From contig JBBQBQ010000021.1 of NCBI GenBank assembly GCA_038317685.1, forward strand, positions 1 to 22,598: 22,598 bases of DNA. The letters are read 5' to 3'. Below, piece after piece: positions 7,241-15,377 of the stretch. Source of the DNA: JBBQBQ01 sp038317685. GTDB taxonomy: Bacteria > Desulfobacterota > Desulfuromonadia > Desulfuromonadales > DDH964. The notes under the pieces were generated by a model. It saw only the letters and a program-made list of their open reading frames with translations, had not been told where the DNA came from and did not search any database. The position numbers and the translations under genes are program-made. Each line of letters begins with the position of its first letter. The stretch's first letter is position 1.

Positions 7241-9294
7241 TACTGGAAATTCTTACAGATGGTGCGGTAGTGAAGCGCTTCGACCGCCTGGGGGGAATCG
7301 GGGTACTCTTTCAGAAAGCGATCGAAGGCGGGGATCGCTCGGGAACATTCCCCTTTTTTGTAAGCCAGAAGGCCGGTTCGGAAATCCTCCGTCAAGAGTC
7401 CACCGGCGCCTGCAAGCTGACTTGACGCCCCGCCGGCGGGTTCAGCCGGTGCCGTGGCGGGCGTCAATTTCGGAGATGAAGCCTTGACGGTGACCCCCAC
7501 GGATGCGGGAGCAGTGGCGGGGGTTCCGATGACCGGGCGCAGGGGAGGAGAAAGGGGTGGCGGTACCGGGGTGGTTTCAGCGGCTGGGGCCTTTCCCTTC
7601 ATCGACATCGACCCGGCTTCCGGCGCGGGGGCCGTCTTGCAGCCACCACTAAATCGCAGCGTATTGATAAGTTTATAGTTTTCATCAATCTGAAGAAGCC
7701 GCTTCTCATGCTCGGCGCGGATCTCCGCCAGGTTCTTTTCATTAAGCAGGTAGGGCGTCAGCATGATTACCAGTTCGGTCTTGCCACGCTCCTGCTGGAT
7801 GTTTGAAAAGAGCGGTCCGATGAGCGGCAGCTCGCCGAAGAAGGGGACGCTTTTCCGCACATCCCGCAGCCGATCCACGATCAAGCCGGCGATCACCACG
7901 GTTTCCCCGGTGCGGATATCGACCATCGTATCGACTTCACGGACGTCGATCACCGGCTTACTGCTCTTGTTGTCCGGCGAAACCGAAACACTTTTTATTT
8001 CGGAGATGCTCGGATGAATCTGCATGGTGATCAGCCCGTCCGGCGAAATATTGGGAGTGACATCAAGGAAAATTCCGACCTCGTCGATTTGGGGAGTGGT
8101 GTAGGTCTGAAGGGTATTCCCCTGGGCATTGAGGATGGAGCTGTTGACCCAGGTCACCTCCCGGGTGGTCAGCTTGATAACCGCCCGCTGATTGTTCATG
8201 GTCGAAATCTTGGGACTTGACAGGGTGTTCACATCGCCCTGGGTTTTCATGGCATCGAGGAGCAGATTAAAGTCGCTGCCGGTAATCGAAATATTGAAAG
8301 CGTTGCTCAGGGGAACCGGCGCCAACCCCTGGGAAATGGAATAGGTCTGGGATTGTTTGAAAACATATTCCCAGTCGATGCCAAGCGAAAAGGTGTCCTT
8401 GAGGGCCACTTCCACGATATGGGCCTGAATCAGAACCTGACGCTTGACGGCCTGTTCAACATCCGCCAGATAGATGCCGATTTTATTCAGGTTTTCGGCG
8501 CTGTCGGTGACATAGATCACACCTGCCATCTGATTGATCACCAGCTTGCGCCCTCGAGAATCGCTGCGGGTGTTACTGCCGCCGCCCCCTTTTCCAGATT
8601 CCAACCCGCCGAAAATGATCGTCTCCAGACCGCGCGTCACCTCATCCCAGAAATCAGCGGTGCCGCTGGTGGTGACACTGACGTTCCCTTGTTGGGAATT
8701 GCCGCCACTGCCGCTGCCAATGTCTGTGGTGCTGGCGCCGCTGTTCAGATTAAGACTGATCCCGGAGGAAGCCGTTACATTGCCGTTGCCGCCGGCAGCA
8801 GAGATGGAGGCGTTGGTGCTGCTGGTTGAAGAGCGTTTGTCTTTGGTGTAGTTAAGATAAAACGCTCGAGTCACGAGTTTGGGCAAGCCGACCACGATCA
8901 CCCCGTTCTCCACGGATGCCTGATAGCCCAGTGGACGCAGCATGGTAAAGAGGATCTCGCCCAGGGGACGGTTTTCGACGCTGATCGTGGCCTTGCCTGA
9001 GACCCCGGGCTCGCTGACGATGGGAATGCCGCTATCTCTTGAAAGCAGCGCCAAAGCCTCCAGCAGGTCGGCCTGTTTAAGTGCCAGAGAATAGCGAGGG
9101 TCCTCGTCGACTCCCTTCCCCACCATCGCCGGCGAAGGCGAAGGCAGAGGCGACGTGGTCGGCTGGGTCTGAGCCATCACGCCAGAGTGGCGGCCGGACC
9201 GAACCATGCTATCGGCTGGGCTGACCACCTTTTGGACGCTGCAGGCCGGCAGGAGCAGGAGCAGACTGAGCGGCAGGACAGTGCGGTATTTCAT
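7240..9294 (-). CDS. Lipoprotein secretin of type II secretion/type IV pilus class (MshL/PilQ-like)
   Basis: This forms the outer-membrane gated channel of the secretion machine. The 684-residue protein starts at the ATG at 9294 with GGGGAG just upstream. Its signal peptide ends in lipobox LPAC, which would lipidate Cys18. A short secretin N-terminal (N0/STN-like) domain spans about 66-138. A Ser/Gly/Asn-rich stretch follows (about 155-210), with a second Gly-rich patch near 235. The secretin barrel domain spans roughly 285-515 and ends in the diagnostic VPFFGELPLIGPLF and TELVIMLTPYLL. After it come a Pro/Ala-rich linker and a TPR-like C terminus (about 635-684). A longer in-frame start (9366) would put residues before the signal peptide and is rejected. 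It is the last gene of the operon, 25 nt after the PilP/GspC-like gene. Confidence 0.93.
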   Translation of the reverse strand: MKYRTVLPLSLLLLLPACSVQKVVSPADSMVRSGRHSGVMAQTQPTTSPLPSPSPAMVGKGVDEDPRYSLALKQADLLEALALLSRDSGIPIVSEPGVSGKATISVENRPLGEILFTMLRPLGYQASVENGVIVVGLPKLVTRAFYLNYTKDKRSSTSSTNASISAAGGNGNVTASSGISLNLNSGASTTDIGSGSGGNSQQGNVSVTTSGTADFWDEVTRGLETIIFGGLESGKGGGGSNTRSDSRGRKLVINQMAGVIYVTDSAENLNKIGIYLADVEQAVKRQVLIQAHIVEVALKDTFSLGIDWEYVFKQSQTYSISQGLAPVPLSNAFNISITGSDFNLLLDAMKTQGDVNTLSSPKISTMNNQRAVIKLTTREVTWVNSSILNAQGNTLQTYTTPQIDEVGIFLDVTPNISPDGLITMQIHPSISEIKSVSVSPDNKSSKPVIDVREVDTMVDIRTGETVVIAGLIVDRLRDVRKSVPFFGELPLIGPLFSNIQQERGKTELVIMLTPYLLNEKNLAEIRAEHEKRLLQIDENYKLINTLRFSGGCKTAPAPEAGSMSMKGKAPAAETTPVPPPLSPPLRPVIGTPATAPASVGVTVKASSPKLTPATAPAEPAGGASSQLAGAGGLLTEDFRTGLLAYKKGECSRAIPAFDRFLKEYPDSPQAVEALHYRTICKNFQ

Positions 9295-9319
9295 CGGTCT
9301 CCCCAAGGTCGCTGGAAGG

Positions 9320-9748
9320 TTATTCGGGAAAAACAGGCAATACGCGACGCCCGGCGGCATCTTCAACTAGAATTCGGTCACGCTCGATTTTCAAAATCCT
9401 GACCCCGTCCAATTCGTCACCGGCCATCACCACCTGCTCATTGAGCAAGGCATAGCGCCCTCTCACCCCGGTGAGAATCCCGCTCAGCCTCAGGCCCTGG
9501 GGGGAGGGTTTCGGCACCTCCCTGACCTCGGCCGCAGGGTGGCGCGCCATGGGTCCAGCGAAGGGGTCTGCCTTCCAGTCCCCGGCATCCGCCGGCAGGG
9601 GTTCAAGCCGCGGGCCGATCAAGGCCGGAAGGCCGAGCGACTCAAAAGCGGGTGACGCGGCGGCGTTCGGAGCCGCCAGGGTCGACCAGGGCGCCAGGAC
9701 CCAGCAAACCACCGTCAGCAGATAGATCCAGTCCCATTTAGTCACCAT
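9320..9748 (-). CDS. PilP/GspC-like inner-membrane linker protein
   Basis: This small protein (142 residues from the ATG at 9748) has one hydrophobic N-terminal segment (WIYLLTVVCWVLAPWSTLA) and a Pro/Ala-rich periplasmic linker. Its C-terminal module, about 90-138, runs GLRLSGILTGVRGRYALLNE, then VVMAGDELDGVRILKIERD. That module resembles the homology region of GspC/PilP proteins, which reach through the periplasm to touch the secretin N-domains. Position supports this: it overlaps the PilO-like gene by 11 nt and is followed directly by the secretin gene. The start is uncertain; further ATGs lie two and six codons upstream. Family assignment rests on the weak motif plus context. Confidence 0.75.
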   Translation of the reverse strand: MVTKWDWIYLLTVVCWVLAPWSTLAAPNAAASPAFESLGLPALIGPRLEPLPADAGDWKADPFAGPMARHPAAEVREVPKPSPQGLRLSGILTGVRGRYALLNEQVVMAGDELDGVRILKIERDRILVEDAAGRRVLPVFPE

Positions 9749-10247
9749 GGCCATCCTGCAAGGCAATAAGATCGATGGTCAGCAGCGTTCGTACCGTCCC
9801 CTGCTTGGGGTCCATCTCCAGATCGACGATGCGCTTGAAGATGTCAAGGTTCTGGACCAGACGCAGGTATTCGGCGGCCTCCCGAAAGGAGGAAAAAAAT
9901 TCGATTTTGAGCCGGGCGGTCTGGAGGCTTGACGACCCCGGGACGGCCACCGGGCGCCGCGCTGCGGTTCGACCCGAGCCCGAGGCGGCGGTCACCGCCA
10001 CATGGTTTTGGACACCGGTCTGGCGCGCCAGCCGAGTCAGGGTTTCAATGAATGGGGCGATCTCCAAACGGGTCGGGAGGGCCTTGTTCAAGGACTTCAG
10101 CTGCGCCTGTTCCCCTCGCAGTTTGACCATGCGCGCGGATAAAGCATCACGCTCCGTCAGCAGACGACTGCGGCCCGTTTGGCGCAGCCCCTGGTGAACC
10201 AGGAGGATGAGGATCAAAAGTACGACCAGAAAGCCCAACCTCTTCAC
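9738..10247 (-). CDS. PilO/GspM-like assembly protein
   Basis: The 169-residue product has a single N-terminal membrane helix (LGFLVVLLILILLVHQGL), then a charged coiled-coil (about 28-55). A periplasmic ferredoxin-like domain follows (about 60-165), with IEFFSSFREAAEYLRLVQNL as its recognisable part. This is the bitopic architecture of PilO and GspM, which pair with PilN/GspL in the inner-membrane platform. The start is GTG at 10247, overlapping the stop of the upstream gene as GTGA, so the two are translationally coupled. The sequence alone does not separate PilO from GspM. Confidence 0.82.
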   Translation of the reverse strand: MKRLGFLVVLLILILLVHQGLRQTGRSRLLTERDALSARMVKLRGEQAQLKSLNKALPTRLEIAPFIETLTRLARQTGVQNHVAVTAASGSGRTAARRPVAVPGSSSLQTARLKIEFFSSFREAAEYLRLVQNLDIFKRIVDLEMDPKQGTVRTLLTIDLIALQDGHGD

Positions 10248-11689
10248 GGTCGCAATCCTTTCGCGGCAGTCTTCTCAAGGGAGCAGGCCAGGTCCATCCG
10301 CAGCAACCGCTCGGCGCCCTCGGTGACCAGGGTGATTTTGGGAGGGCCGTTGGAACGACCCCCGGCGAGGGCGCTGCAAACGTTCTCGAAGCGCGATAAC
10401 AGCCGGGTCCGGTCGAGGTCGGAGGGGTCCGGAGTGACCGCTGCCAGTTCCAGGTTCCCGCCGCTGCCGGTGGCGACAAACCGCACCTTTTCCAGGGTCA
10501 TCTGCGGGGGAAAAGCATCGGCCAGAATCCGCAATTGGGGATAAAAGTCAATCTGTCCGGCCGTGAGGGACGACAAGACCGCAGCCGTCCCGCGGCTCCG
10601 TTCCCGGACCAGAGAGGTTTCGAGGCCGGCCAACTGCTTCCGGGCGGCGGCCACCTCCTGATTCAGATGCTGGAAACGGCGCTCGCTGATCGCCCCGAAG
10701 GCTCCCAGTCCCAGCACGGCCAGAACCGCCCCGGCGGCGACGATTTTCTGCCATGGCAATCGGACCCGGCGGGCCAGATCCTCCGGCAGAAGATTGGCAA
10801 GAGTGCCTTCGCCCAGGGCCCCGGCCATTCCCAGCAACGCAGCAAAACGATCGGACTCGGTTTCCGGTAACCCGTTCAGGCCGGCCGGTGCCACCTCACA
10901 GCCCAGGGCATCCGCCAGGGCCTCGGCAACTCCCGGCAGGGCGCAGTCCGAACCACACAGCCAGGCGCCATCGAGGGCCTGCCGGGGATGGGCCTGCAGA
11001 AAAGTCGACTGACATCCGTAAATCGTGTTGACGATAGCGAAGAGACGGCGGCGGCGAGCCCGTTCCCGGCTCTCCAGGTCCCCTTCCCCTTCCTCCTCGG
11101 TTCCCTCCACTGTCGGAAACGAGACCCTCTCATAATGGAGCAGAACGTCGCTGGTTAAAAACAGGGCCTCCACTCCGGATTCATCGATATCGTAAAGGGC
11201 CTGGGCCTGGAGGATGCCGGCCCGTCGGGAAGCTATCGCAGCCAGGTTGGCCTGAAGGGCAGTGGTCAGGGCCTGCAGGCGCAGGCCGGCGGCCCGCACC
11301 TTAGCCTGGTAGTCAACGGCCGTTCCCCGCCGCAGGAATTCGGCAAGAAAGGTCTGCTGTCGCTCCTCGGTCGCCAGGGGGGTGAGCTGCAGGATCGGAC
11401 TTTCTCCGAGTTCGGCGGTAATCCCCCGTTGCACGATCTTCCGGGCATCGGCCAGGGACATCTGTTGCAGGCGAAAGCTGTGAATCCCGACTTCCCGGGT
11501 CGGCAGCAGCAATTGCAGCTGGTCCGGACGCCGCCCCCCCGCGGCGGTTTGGGCCTGAACCATCACTCGCTCCAGCGCGGACCCATCAAAGCTGGACAGC
11601 TCGGCTTCCCCATGGCCACGGATAAGCTTCCCCTGGACCACCAGGAATCGGACGATGCTGCCACGCAGATCGAGTAACAGATGGGTCAT
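10244..11689 (-). CDS. GspL-like protein (PilM-PilN fusion architecture)
   Basis: The 481-residue protein carries a cytoplasmic actin-fold-like N-terminal region (MTHLLLDLRGSIVRFLVVQG onward, to about 300). At about 300 comes NLLPEDLARR, which resembles the start of PilN proteins. A membrane helix (about 315-334, KIVAAGAVLAVLGLGAFGA) follows, then a coiled-coil (335-365) and a periplasmic ferredoxin-like domain. This matches GspL, equivalent to PilM and PilN joined. Its role would be to connect the ATPase (GspE) to the periplasmic platform and the pseudopilus. The ATG at 11689 has AAGGGG close upstream, 14 nt after the pseudopilin stop. An acidic/basic loop (EGTEEEGEGD then RERARRRR, about 195-214) is unusual. 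Confidence 0.85.
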   Translation of the reverse strand: MTHLLLDLRGSIVRFLVVQGKLIRGHGEAELSSFDGSALERVMVQAQTAAGGRRPDQLQLLLPTREVGIHSFRLQQMSLADARKIVQRGITAELGESPILQLTPLATEERQQTFLAEFLRRGTAVDYQAKVRAAGLRLQALTTALQANLAAIASRRAGILQAQALYDIDESGVEALFLTSDVLLHYERVSFPTVEGTEEEGEGDLESRERARRRRLFAIVNTIYGCQSTFLQAHPRQALDGAWLCGSDCALPGVAEALADALGCEVAPAGLNGLPETESDRFAALLGMAGALGEGTLANLLPEDLARRVRLPWQKIVAAGAVLAVLGLGAFGAISERRFQHLNQEVAAARKQLAGLETSLVRERSRGTAAVLSSLTAGQIDFYPQLRILADAFPPQMTLEKVRFVATGSGGNLELAAVTPDPSDLDRTRLLSRFENVCSALAGGRSNGPPKITLVTEGAERLLRMDLACSLEKTAAKGLRP

Positions 11690-11703
11690 GATCCCCTTCT
11701 TCC

Positions 11704-12564
11704 TCAGTTGATCCGGTAGTAGATGGCCGGCAGGTTGACCGGCAGCGCCGGTTCCCCCTCCCGGAGGAAATAAGCCAGGGCCGGGGTGCTTGCCACCGGA
11801 ACGGTCAGGCAGTCCCCATCAGCAAACAATGAACTTTGCAGCAGCACTCGGCCGACCGGTAACCGCAGCGGGAGCACCTCTCCGAAATTCTGGGCCACGC
11901 TCTTGGGAATCCCCGCAGCCACCTCTCCGGTCATCACGGCAAAACATCCGGTCGCGGTGGAAAACTCGCCGCTTGCCTCCCGATAGGCGACCGTCACCTG
12001 GGTCCAATAGGCAGGGGTCACATCCGTCGCTGCCAGAAAAACAAAATTCACATTCCCCTCAATCCGGTCGGCAGGGGTCACCTCGGCTTCCACGATTTGA
12101 GCTTCAGGAAGGTTATTCGCGTCCAGATCGTCGGCAGTCCCCCAAACCCGGTCGGGGCCGGCGCTGGCCAGGGAAGCCGACACCAGCCGTCCGAGGGCGT
12201 CGGCCAGCGGCTGATAACCCAGGGGGGTCTGCCAGGCATCCAGGGAGAACTGGGCAGGGTCGAAACCGGTGAAGTAAGGCCCCTGCCAGTTGGGATAGCC
12301 CCCGGGAGGATTGACCAGGTTATCGAGAACCGCGGGAAGTTCCCCGTTGTCGCCGACAAAACCGAAATCGGTGCGGATGCCGTTCTGGATCAGGCGCGGG
12401 TCACCGACCATGGCGAGCTTGAGGGCGGCCAGCCGCTGCCGGGTGGTTTCGATCTCGGACTGCTCCAGCATCCGGTAGACCGAAGGAACCAGCATGCCGG
12501 CGAGAATCGCCAGGATGGCAACGGTCACCATGACTTCGATGAGCGTAAACCCTCGGCTCTTCAT
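11704..12564 (-). CDS. oxpG: OxpG-like type II secretion pseudopilin
   Basis: This is the only pseudopilin in the operon, and pseudopilins polymerise into the piston-like pseudopilus. The prepilin signature is complete: short leader MKSRG, cleavage before Phe, Glu at +5 (FTLIE), then the hydrophobic helix VMVTVAILAILAGMLVPSVY. The rest is a globular domain of about 240 residues. The total of 286 residues is about twice a typical GspG. The start is fixed by the leader; the ATG at 12564 overlaps the gspF stop (ATGA). Cleavage and methylation would need a prepilin peptidase, absent from this window. The name follows the Geobacter sulfurreducens pseudopilin of the atypical system near lon-clpX-clpP-tig; it rests on recalled gene order, so symbol confidence is moderate. 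Confidence 0.85.
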   Translation of the reverse strand: MKSRGFTLIEVMVTVAILAILAGMLVPSVYRMLEQSEIETTRQRLAALKLAMVGDPRLIQNGIRTDFGFVGDNGELPAVLDNLVNPPGGYPNWQGPYFTGFDPAQFSLDAWQTPLGYQPLADALGRLVSASLASAGPDRVWGTADDLDANNLPEAQIVEAEVTPADRIEGNVNFVFLAATDVTPAYWTQVTVAYREASGEFSTATGCFAVMTGEVAAGIPKSVAQNFGEVLPLRLPVGRVLLQSSLFADGDCLTVPVASTPALAYFLREGEPALPVNLPAIYYRIN

Positions 12565-13769
12565 CGGACGTGAATCCCCCCGGTAATCTTGTAGATCGGC
12601 AGAAAGACCGAGAGCAGAACGATCAGCGTCAGCACCCCGAGGAGGACGATAATCAGGGGCTCGACCAGGGCAAAGACCCGTTTCAGCGTTTCTGGGACTT
12701 CGCGATCGAAGATGTCGCTGGCCCGAAACAGGGCTTCGTCGAGTTGGCCGGTTCTTTCCCCCATCGCCACCATGTTGAGGACCAGGCTGGGGACCACGGT
12801 GCTGCGTTGCATGGCCTGAGCGATGGTTCCACCGGACAGAATCGTCTGGGTCACGCCGTTCAGGCGTTCTTTCAGCCAGAGGTTGCCGACCACCTCGGCG
12901 GCGGTGCTGAAGGTACGCTCCACCTCCAGGCCCGACCCGTTGAGGGTCGCCAGGGTTTTGAAGTAACGGGAAAGGTTGATCTTGCTGATCAATCCCCCGA
13001 CCAGCGGCAGGGATAGCAGCCGGCCGTCGAGCCACAGCCGTCCTTGCTGATTCCCCAGCCCAAGGCGCACCAGAAAGACCGCCGGGATCAGCAGCAGCAG
13101 GCCGAGCCAGAACCATTCCCGGACCGCCGTGGAGATGGCGATCACCATCCGGGTCGGCAGCGGCAGATCGACCTTCAGACTGACCAGAACCTTGACCAGA
13201 CCCGGGAAAACGAAGGTGAAGAGAATCACCACCAGGATTGCCATGACCCCTGAAATAACCGCGGGATAGATCATGAATGACCGGACCGTCTTATTGAAGT
13301 CAATCTGCCATTCGATATAGCGCAACAGGTAATCGAGGCTCTTTTCCAGGGTCCCCGAAAGTTCGCCGGCCCGAATCATCTGCACGTAATAGGCGGGGAA
13401 GAATTCCGGCCGGCTCTGCATGGCATCGGAGAGAGAAACCCCCGATTCGATCTCCCCCAGAAGGTGACGGGCCGCGACCTCCAGGCGGGGACTCGCCTGG
13501 CCGGCCGTCAAGTCTCGCAGGCCAACCAGCAAGGAGAGGCCGGAGGTCAGGACAATGCGCAGCAGATAGGTAAACTCCCGCAGGTCCCGCTCCGAGAAGC
13601 GCGGGCCCAGACCCCGGGAGAAGACCGGCAGCCCCTTGCGGGTCGACTCGATCAGGGTCAGGCCGCGCTGCCCGAGGACCTTTTCCAGGTCCGCCTCATC
13701 CTGGGCCTGAAGCCGCCCGATGAGAATCTTGGAATCGCGGTCGATGGCGCGATAGGCATAGACGGTCAT
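12561..13769 (-). CDS. gspF: Type II secretion inner-membrane platform protein GspF
   Basis: The 402-residue protein is a polytopic inner-membrane protein that couples the secretion ATPase to pseudopilus assembly. It starts MTVYAYRAIDRDSKILIGRL, the standard GspF opening. Two repeated T2SSF cytoplasmic domains lie at about 65-190 and 265-390, each followed by hydrophobic segments. Membrane helices are visible around 165-195 (AVISGVMAILVVILFTFVFP), 213-233 and 368-396 (LIIVLLGVLTLIVLLSVFLP). The ATG overlaps the gspE stop by one base (TGATG) and its own stop overlaps the pseudopilin start. Length is normal for the family, and no defect is visible. Confidence 0.95.
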   Translation of the reverse strand: MTVYAYRAIDRDSKILIGRLQAQDEADLEKVLGQRGLTLIESTRKGLPVFSRGLGPRFSERDLREFTYLLRIVLTSGLSLLVGLRDLTAGQASPRLEVAARHLLGEIESGVSLSDAMQSRPEFFPAYYVQMIRAGELSGTLEKSLDYLLRYIEWQIDFNKTVRSFMIYPAVISGVMAILVVILFTFVFPGLVKVLVSLKVDLPLPTRMVIAISTAVREWFWLGLLLLIPAVFLVRLGLGNQQGRLWLDGRLLSLPLVGGLISKINLSRYFKTLATLNGSGLEVERTFSTAAEVVGNLWLKERLNGVTQTILSGGTIAQAMQRSTVVPSLVLNMVAMGERTGQLDEALFRASDIFDREVPETLKRVFALVEPLIIVLLGVLTLIVLLSVFLPIYKITGGIHVR

Positions 13770-15235
13770 CAGTTCAGGGTCCTCGTCACGCTGCTGACTT
13801 CCTCATAGGTGGTGATGCCCTGCAACACCTTGGCCAGTCCGATTTGGTACATGCCCCGGAAACCCTCCCCGGCCGCCGCCCGACGCAGTTCGTCGAGGCT
13901 GCCCCGGCGGTTGACGAGTTCCCGCAACGGGGCTGTCAGCCGGAGGATTTCGTAGATCACGGTGCGGCCCCGGTAGCCGGTCTCACCGCAGGCGGGGCAA
14001 CCCTGGCTGCGGTACAGGGGTCGATCGGCCGGATCGACGCCGAGACGTTGAAAGAGCGGGTCTTCGCCCGGCACCTGTTGCCGGCATTCCAGGCACAGCA
14101 GCCGCACCAGCCGCTGAGCGATAATCGTATCCAGGGTCGATGTCACCAGAAAGGGATCGATGCCGATATCGATCAGGCGGGTGATACTGGAAGCCGCATC
14201 GTTGGTATGCAAGGTGCTGAAGACCAGATGCCCCGTCAGTGACGCCCGTACCGCCAGTTCGGAGGTTTCCGCATCGCGCATTTCACCGACCAGGATCACA
14301 TCGGGATCCTGGCGCAGAATCGAGCGCAGCCCGTTGGCAAAAGTCAGGCCGGCGCGGAGATTGACCTGGGATTGGCGCGCCAGAGGGAGATGATATTCGA
14401 CCGGATCTTCGATAGTGAAGATGTTGCGGTTGACGGTATTGATGACCGACAGGCAGGAGTAGAGAGTGGTCGTCTTCCCGGAACCGGTCGGTCCGGTCAC
14501 CAGGATCATCCCGTAAGGGAGCAACAGTGCCTCATTGACAAGGGCGATATCCTCGTCGAAGAAACCGAGGTTTTCCAGACCCACCCGGACCTGAGCCTTA
14601 TCGAGGATGCGCACTACCACATTCTCCCCCCCCAGAACCGGAAAGGTCGAAATGCGCAGGTCGAGTTCCCGATTGCGATAGAAATGGCTGGCGCCGCCAT
14701 CCTGGGGAAGACGGGTCTCGGCGATATTCATGCGGCCCAGAATTTTGAAGCGGGAGACGATGGGAGGGAGCAGTTCGATCGGGAGGAACATCCCGTGCTG
14801 AAGAACCCCATCGACCCGGTAACGGATTCGAATACCTTTATCGTCGGGATTGACATGAACATCGGTGGCGCCGCGACGAACCCCCTCGCCCAGAATCTTG
14901 TCGACGAGATTGACCAGCGGAGAATGCGGGGAGTCAAGTTCCTGACGCCCCCCTTCGCCTTCGGTCAGAGAAATGGACCGGCTTTGCCGGACCAGGAAGT
15001 CGATCTCATCCGAAAACCCTGCCACACTGACCGTCTGGTCGGCGGGGCGTTTCTGGTCGTCAGGGCTGGACAGGACCTTGAAGAGATCCTTCTGGCTGAT
15101 AAAACCCAGGCTGAACAGGATCGAACCGAGCAGTTCTCCGGTCTTTTTCTGCTCAGCAAGGGCCACCTGAAGCTGTTCCCCGGTGATCAGACCGTCATCC
15201 AGCAGCCGGTCTCCAAGCCGCTTGCGTTGCTGCAT
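13769..15235 (-). CDS. gspE: Type II secretion/type IV pilus assembly ATPase GspE
   Basis: This is the hexameric cytoplasmic ATPase that powers pseudopilus assembly. With the ATG at 15235 the protein has 488 residues. An MshEN-type N-terminal domain (MQQRKRLGDRLLDDGLITGE) is followed by the N2 domain. Then come Walker A GPTGSGKT (248-255), an Asp box, Walker B ILVGEMRD (314-321) and the His box (STLHTNDA). A zinc-binding tetracysteine pair, CLEC (381-384) and CPAC (413-416), is typical of GspE/PilB. AAGG lies six bases upstream of this ATG, and the family usually begins here. A TTG at 15316 with GGAG five bases upstream would add 27 Arg-rich residues and is also possible. It is the first gene of the operon. 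Confidence 0.95.
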   Translation of the reverse strand: MQQRKRLGDRLLDDGLITGEQLQVALAEQKKTGELLGSILFSLGFISQKDLFKVLSSPDDQKRPADQTVSVAGFSDEIDFLVRQSRSISLTEGEGGRQELDSPHSPLVNLVDKILGEGVRRGATDVHVNPDDKGIRIRYRVDGVLQHGMFLPIELLPPIVSRFKILGRMNIAETRLPQDGGASHFYRNRELDLRISTFPVLGGENVVVRILDKAQVRVGLENLGFFDEDIALVNEALLLPYGMILVTGPTGSGKTTTLYSCLSVINTVNRNIFTIEDPVEYHLPLARQSQVNLRAGLTFANGLRSILRQDPDVILVGEMRDAETSELAVRASLTGHLVFSTLHTNDAASSITRLIDIGIDPFLVTSTLDTIIAQRLVRLLCLECRQQVPGEDPLFQRLGVDPADRPLYRSQGCPACGETGYRGRTVIYEILRLTAPLRELVNRRGSLDELRRAAAGEGFRGMYQIGLAKVLQGITTYEEVSSVTRTLN

Positions 15236-15348
15236 CCGCCGCCTTCTTTCCCGGCCCGCCGCCATTTTCTGGCGGAGCTTTGGCAAATTATCCCGTCGTC
15301 CCGACGTCAGAAACAAAAAATCTCCGGCGTGGGCTCTCAGGGCAATTA

Positions 15349-15377
15349 ACTATAGCAACGCCCCCCCCCCGTGTCGA
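15349..15377 (-). promoter_or_regulatory. Promoter of the secretion operon with G10 tract in its spacer
   Basis: On the minus strand, -35 TCGACA (15377-15372, five of six) is followed after exactly 17 nt by -10 TATAGT (15354-15349, five of six). The -10 has an extended TG one base upstream. The 17-nt spacer is one C, ten G and CGTTGC. Initiation would fall near 15342, ahead of gspE. This is the best promoter match in the window besides the HU promoter. Confidence 0.7.
15361..15370. repeat. Homopolymer C10/G10 tract
   Basis: Ten consecutive C on the plus strand (G on the minus strand) lie wholly within the -35/-10 spacer of the secretion-operon promoter. Runs of this length are prone to slipped-strand length changes. 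They are also prone to miscounting by some sequencing methods. Confidence 0.95.

Noticed and set aside
12565..13116. Upstream extension of the pseudopilin frame by 184 codons
   Set aside because: The extension lies inside gspF in another frame on the same strand and would bury the prepilin leader, which must be N-terminal. The ATG at 12564 is the real start.
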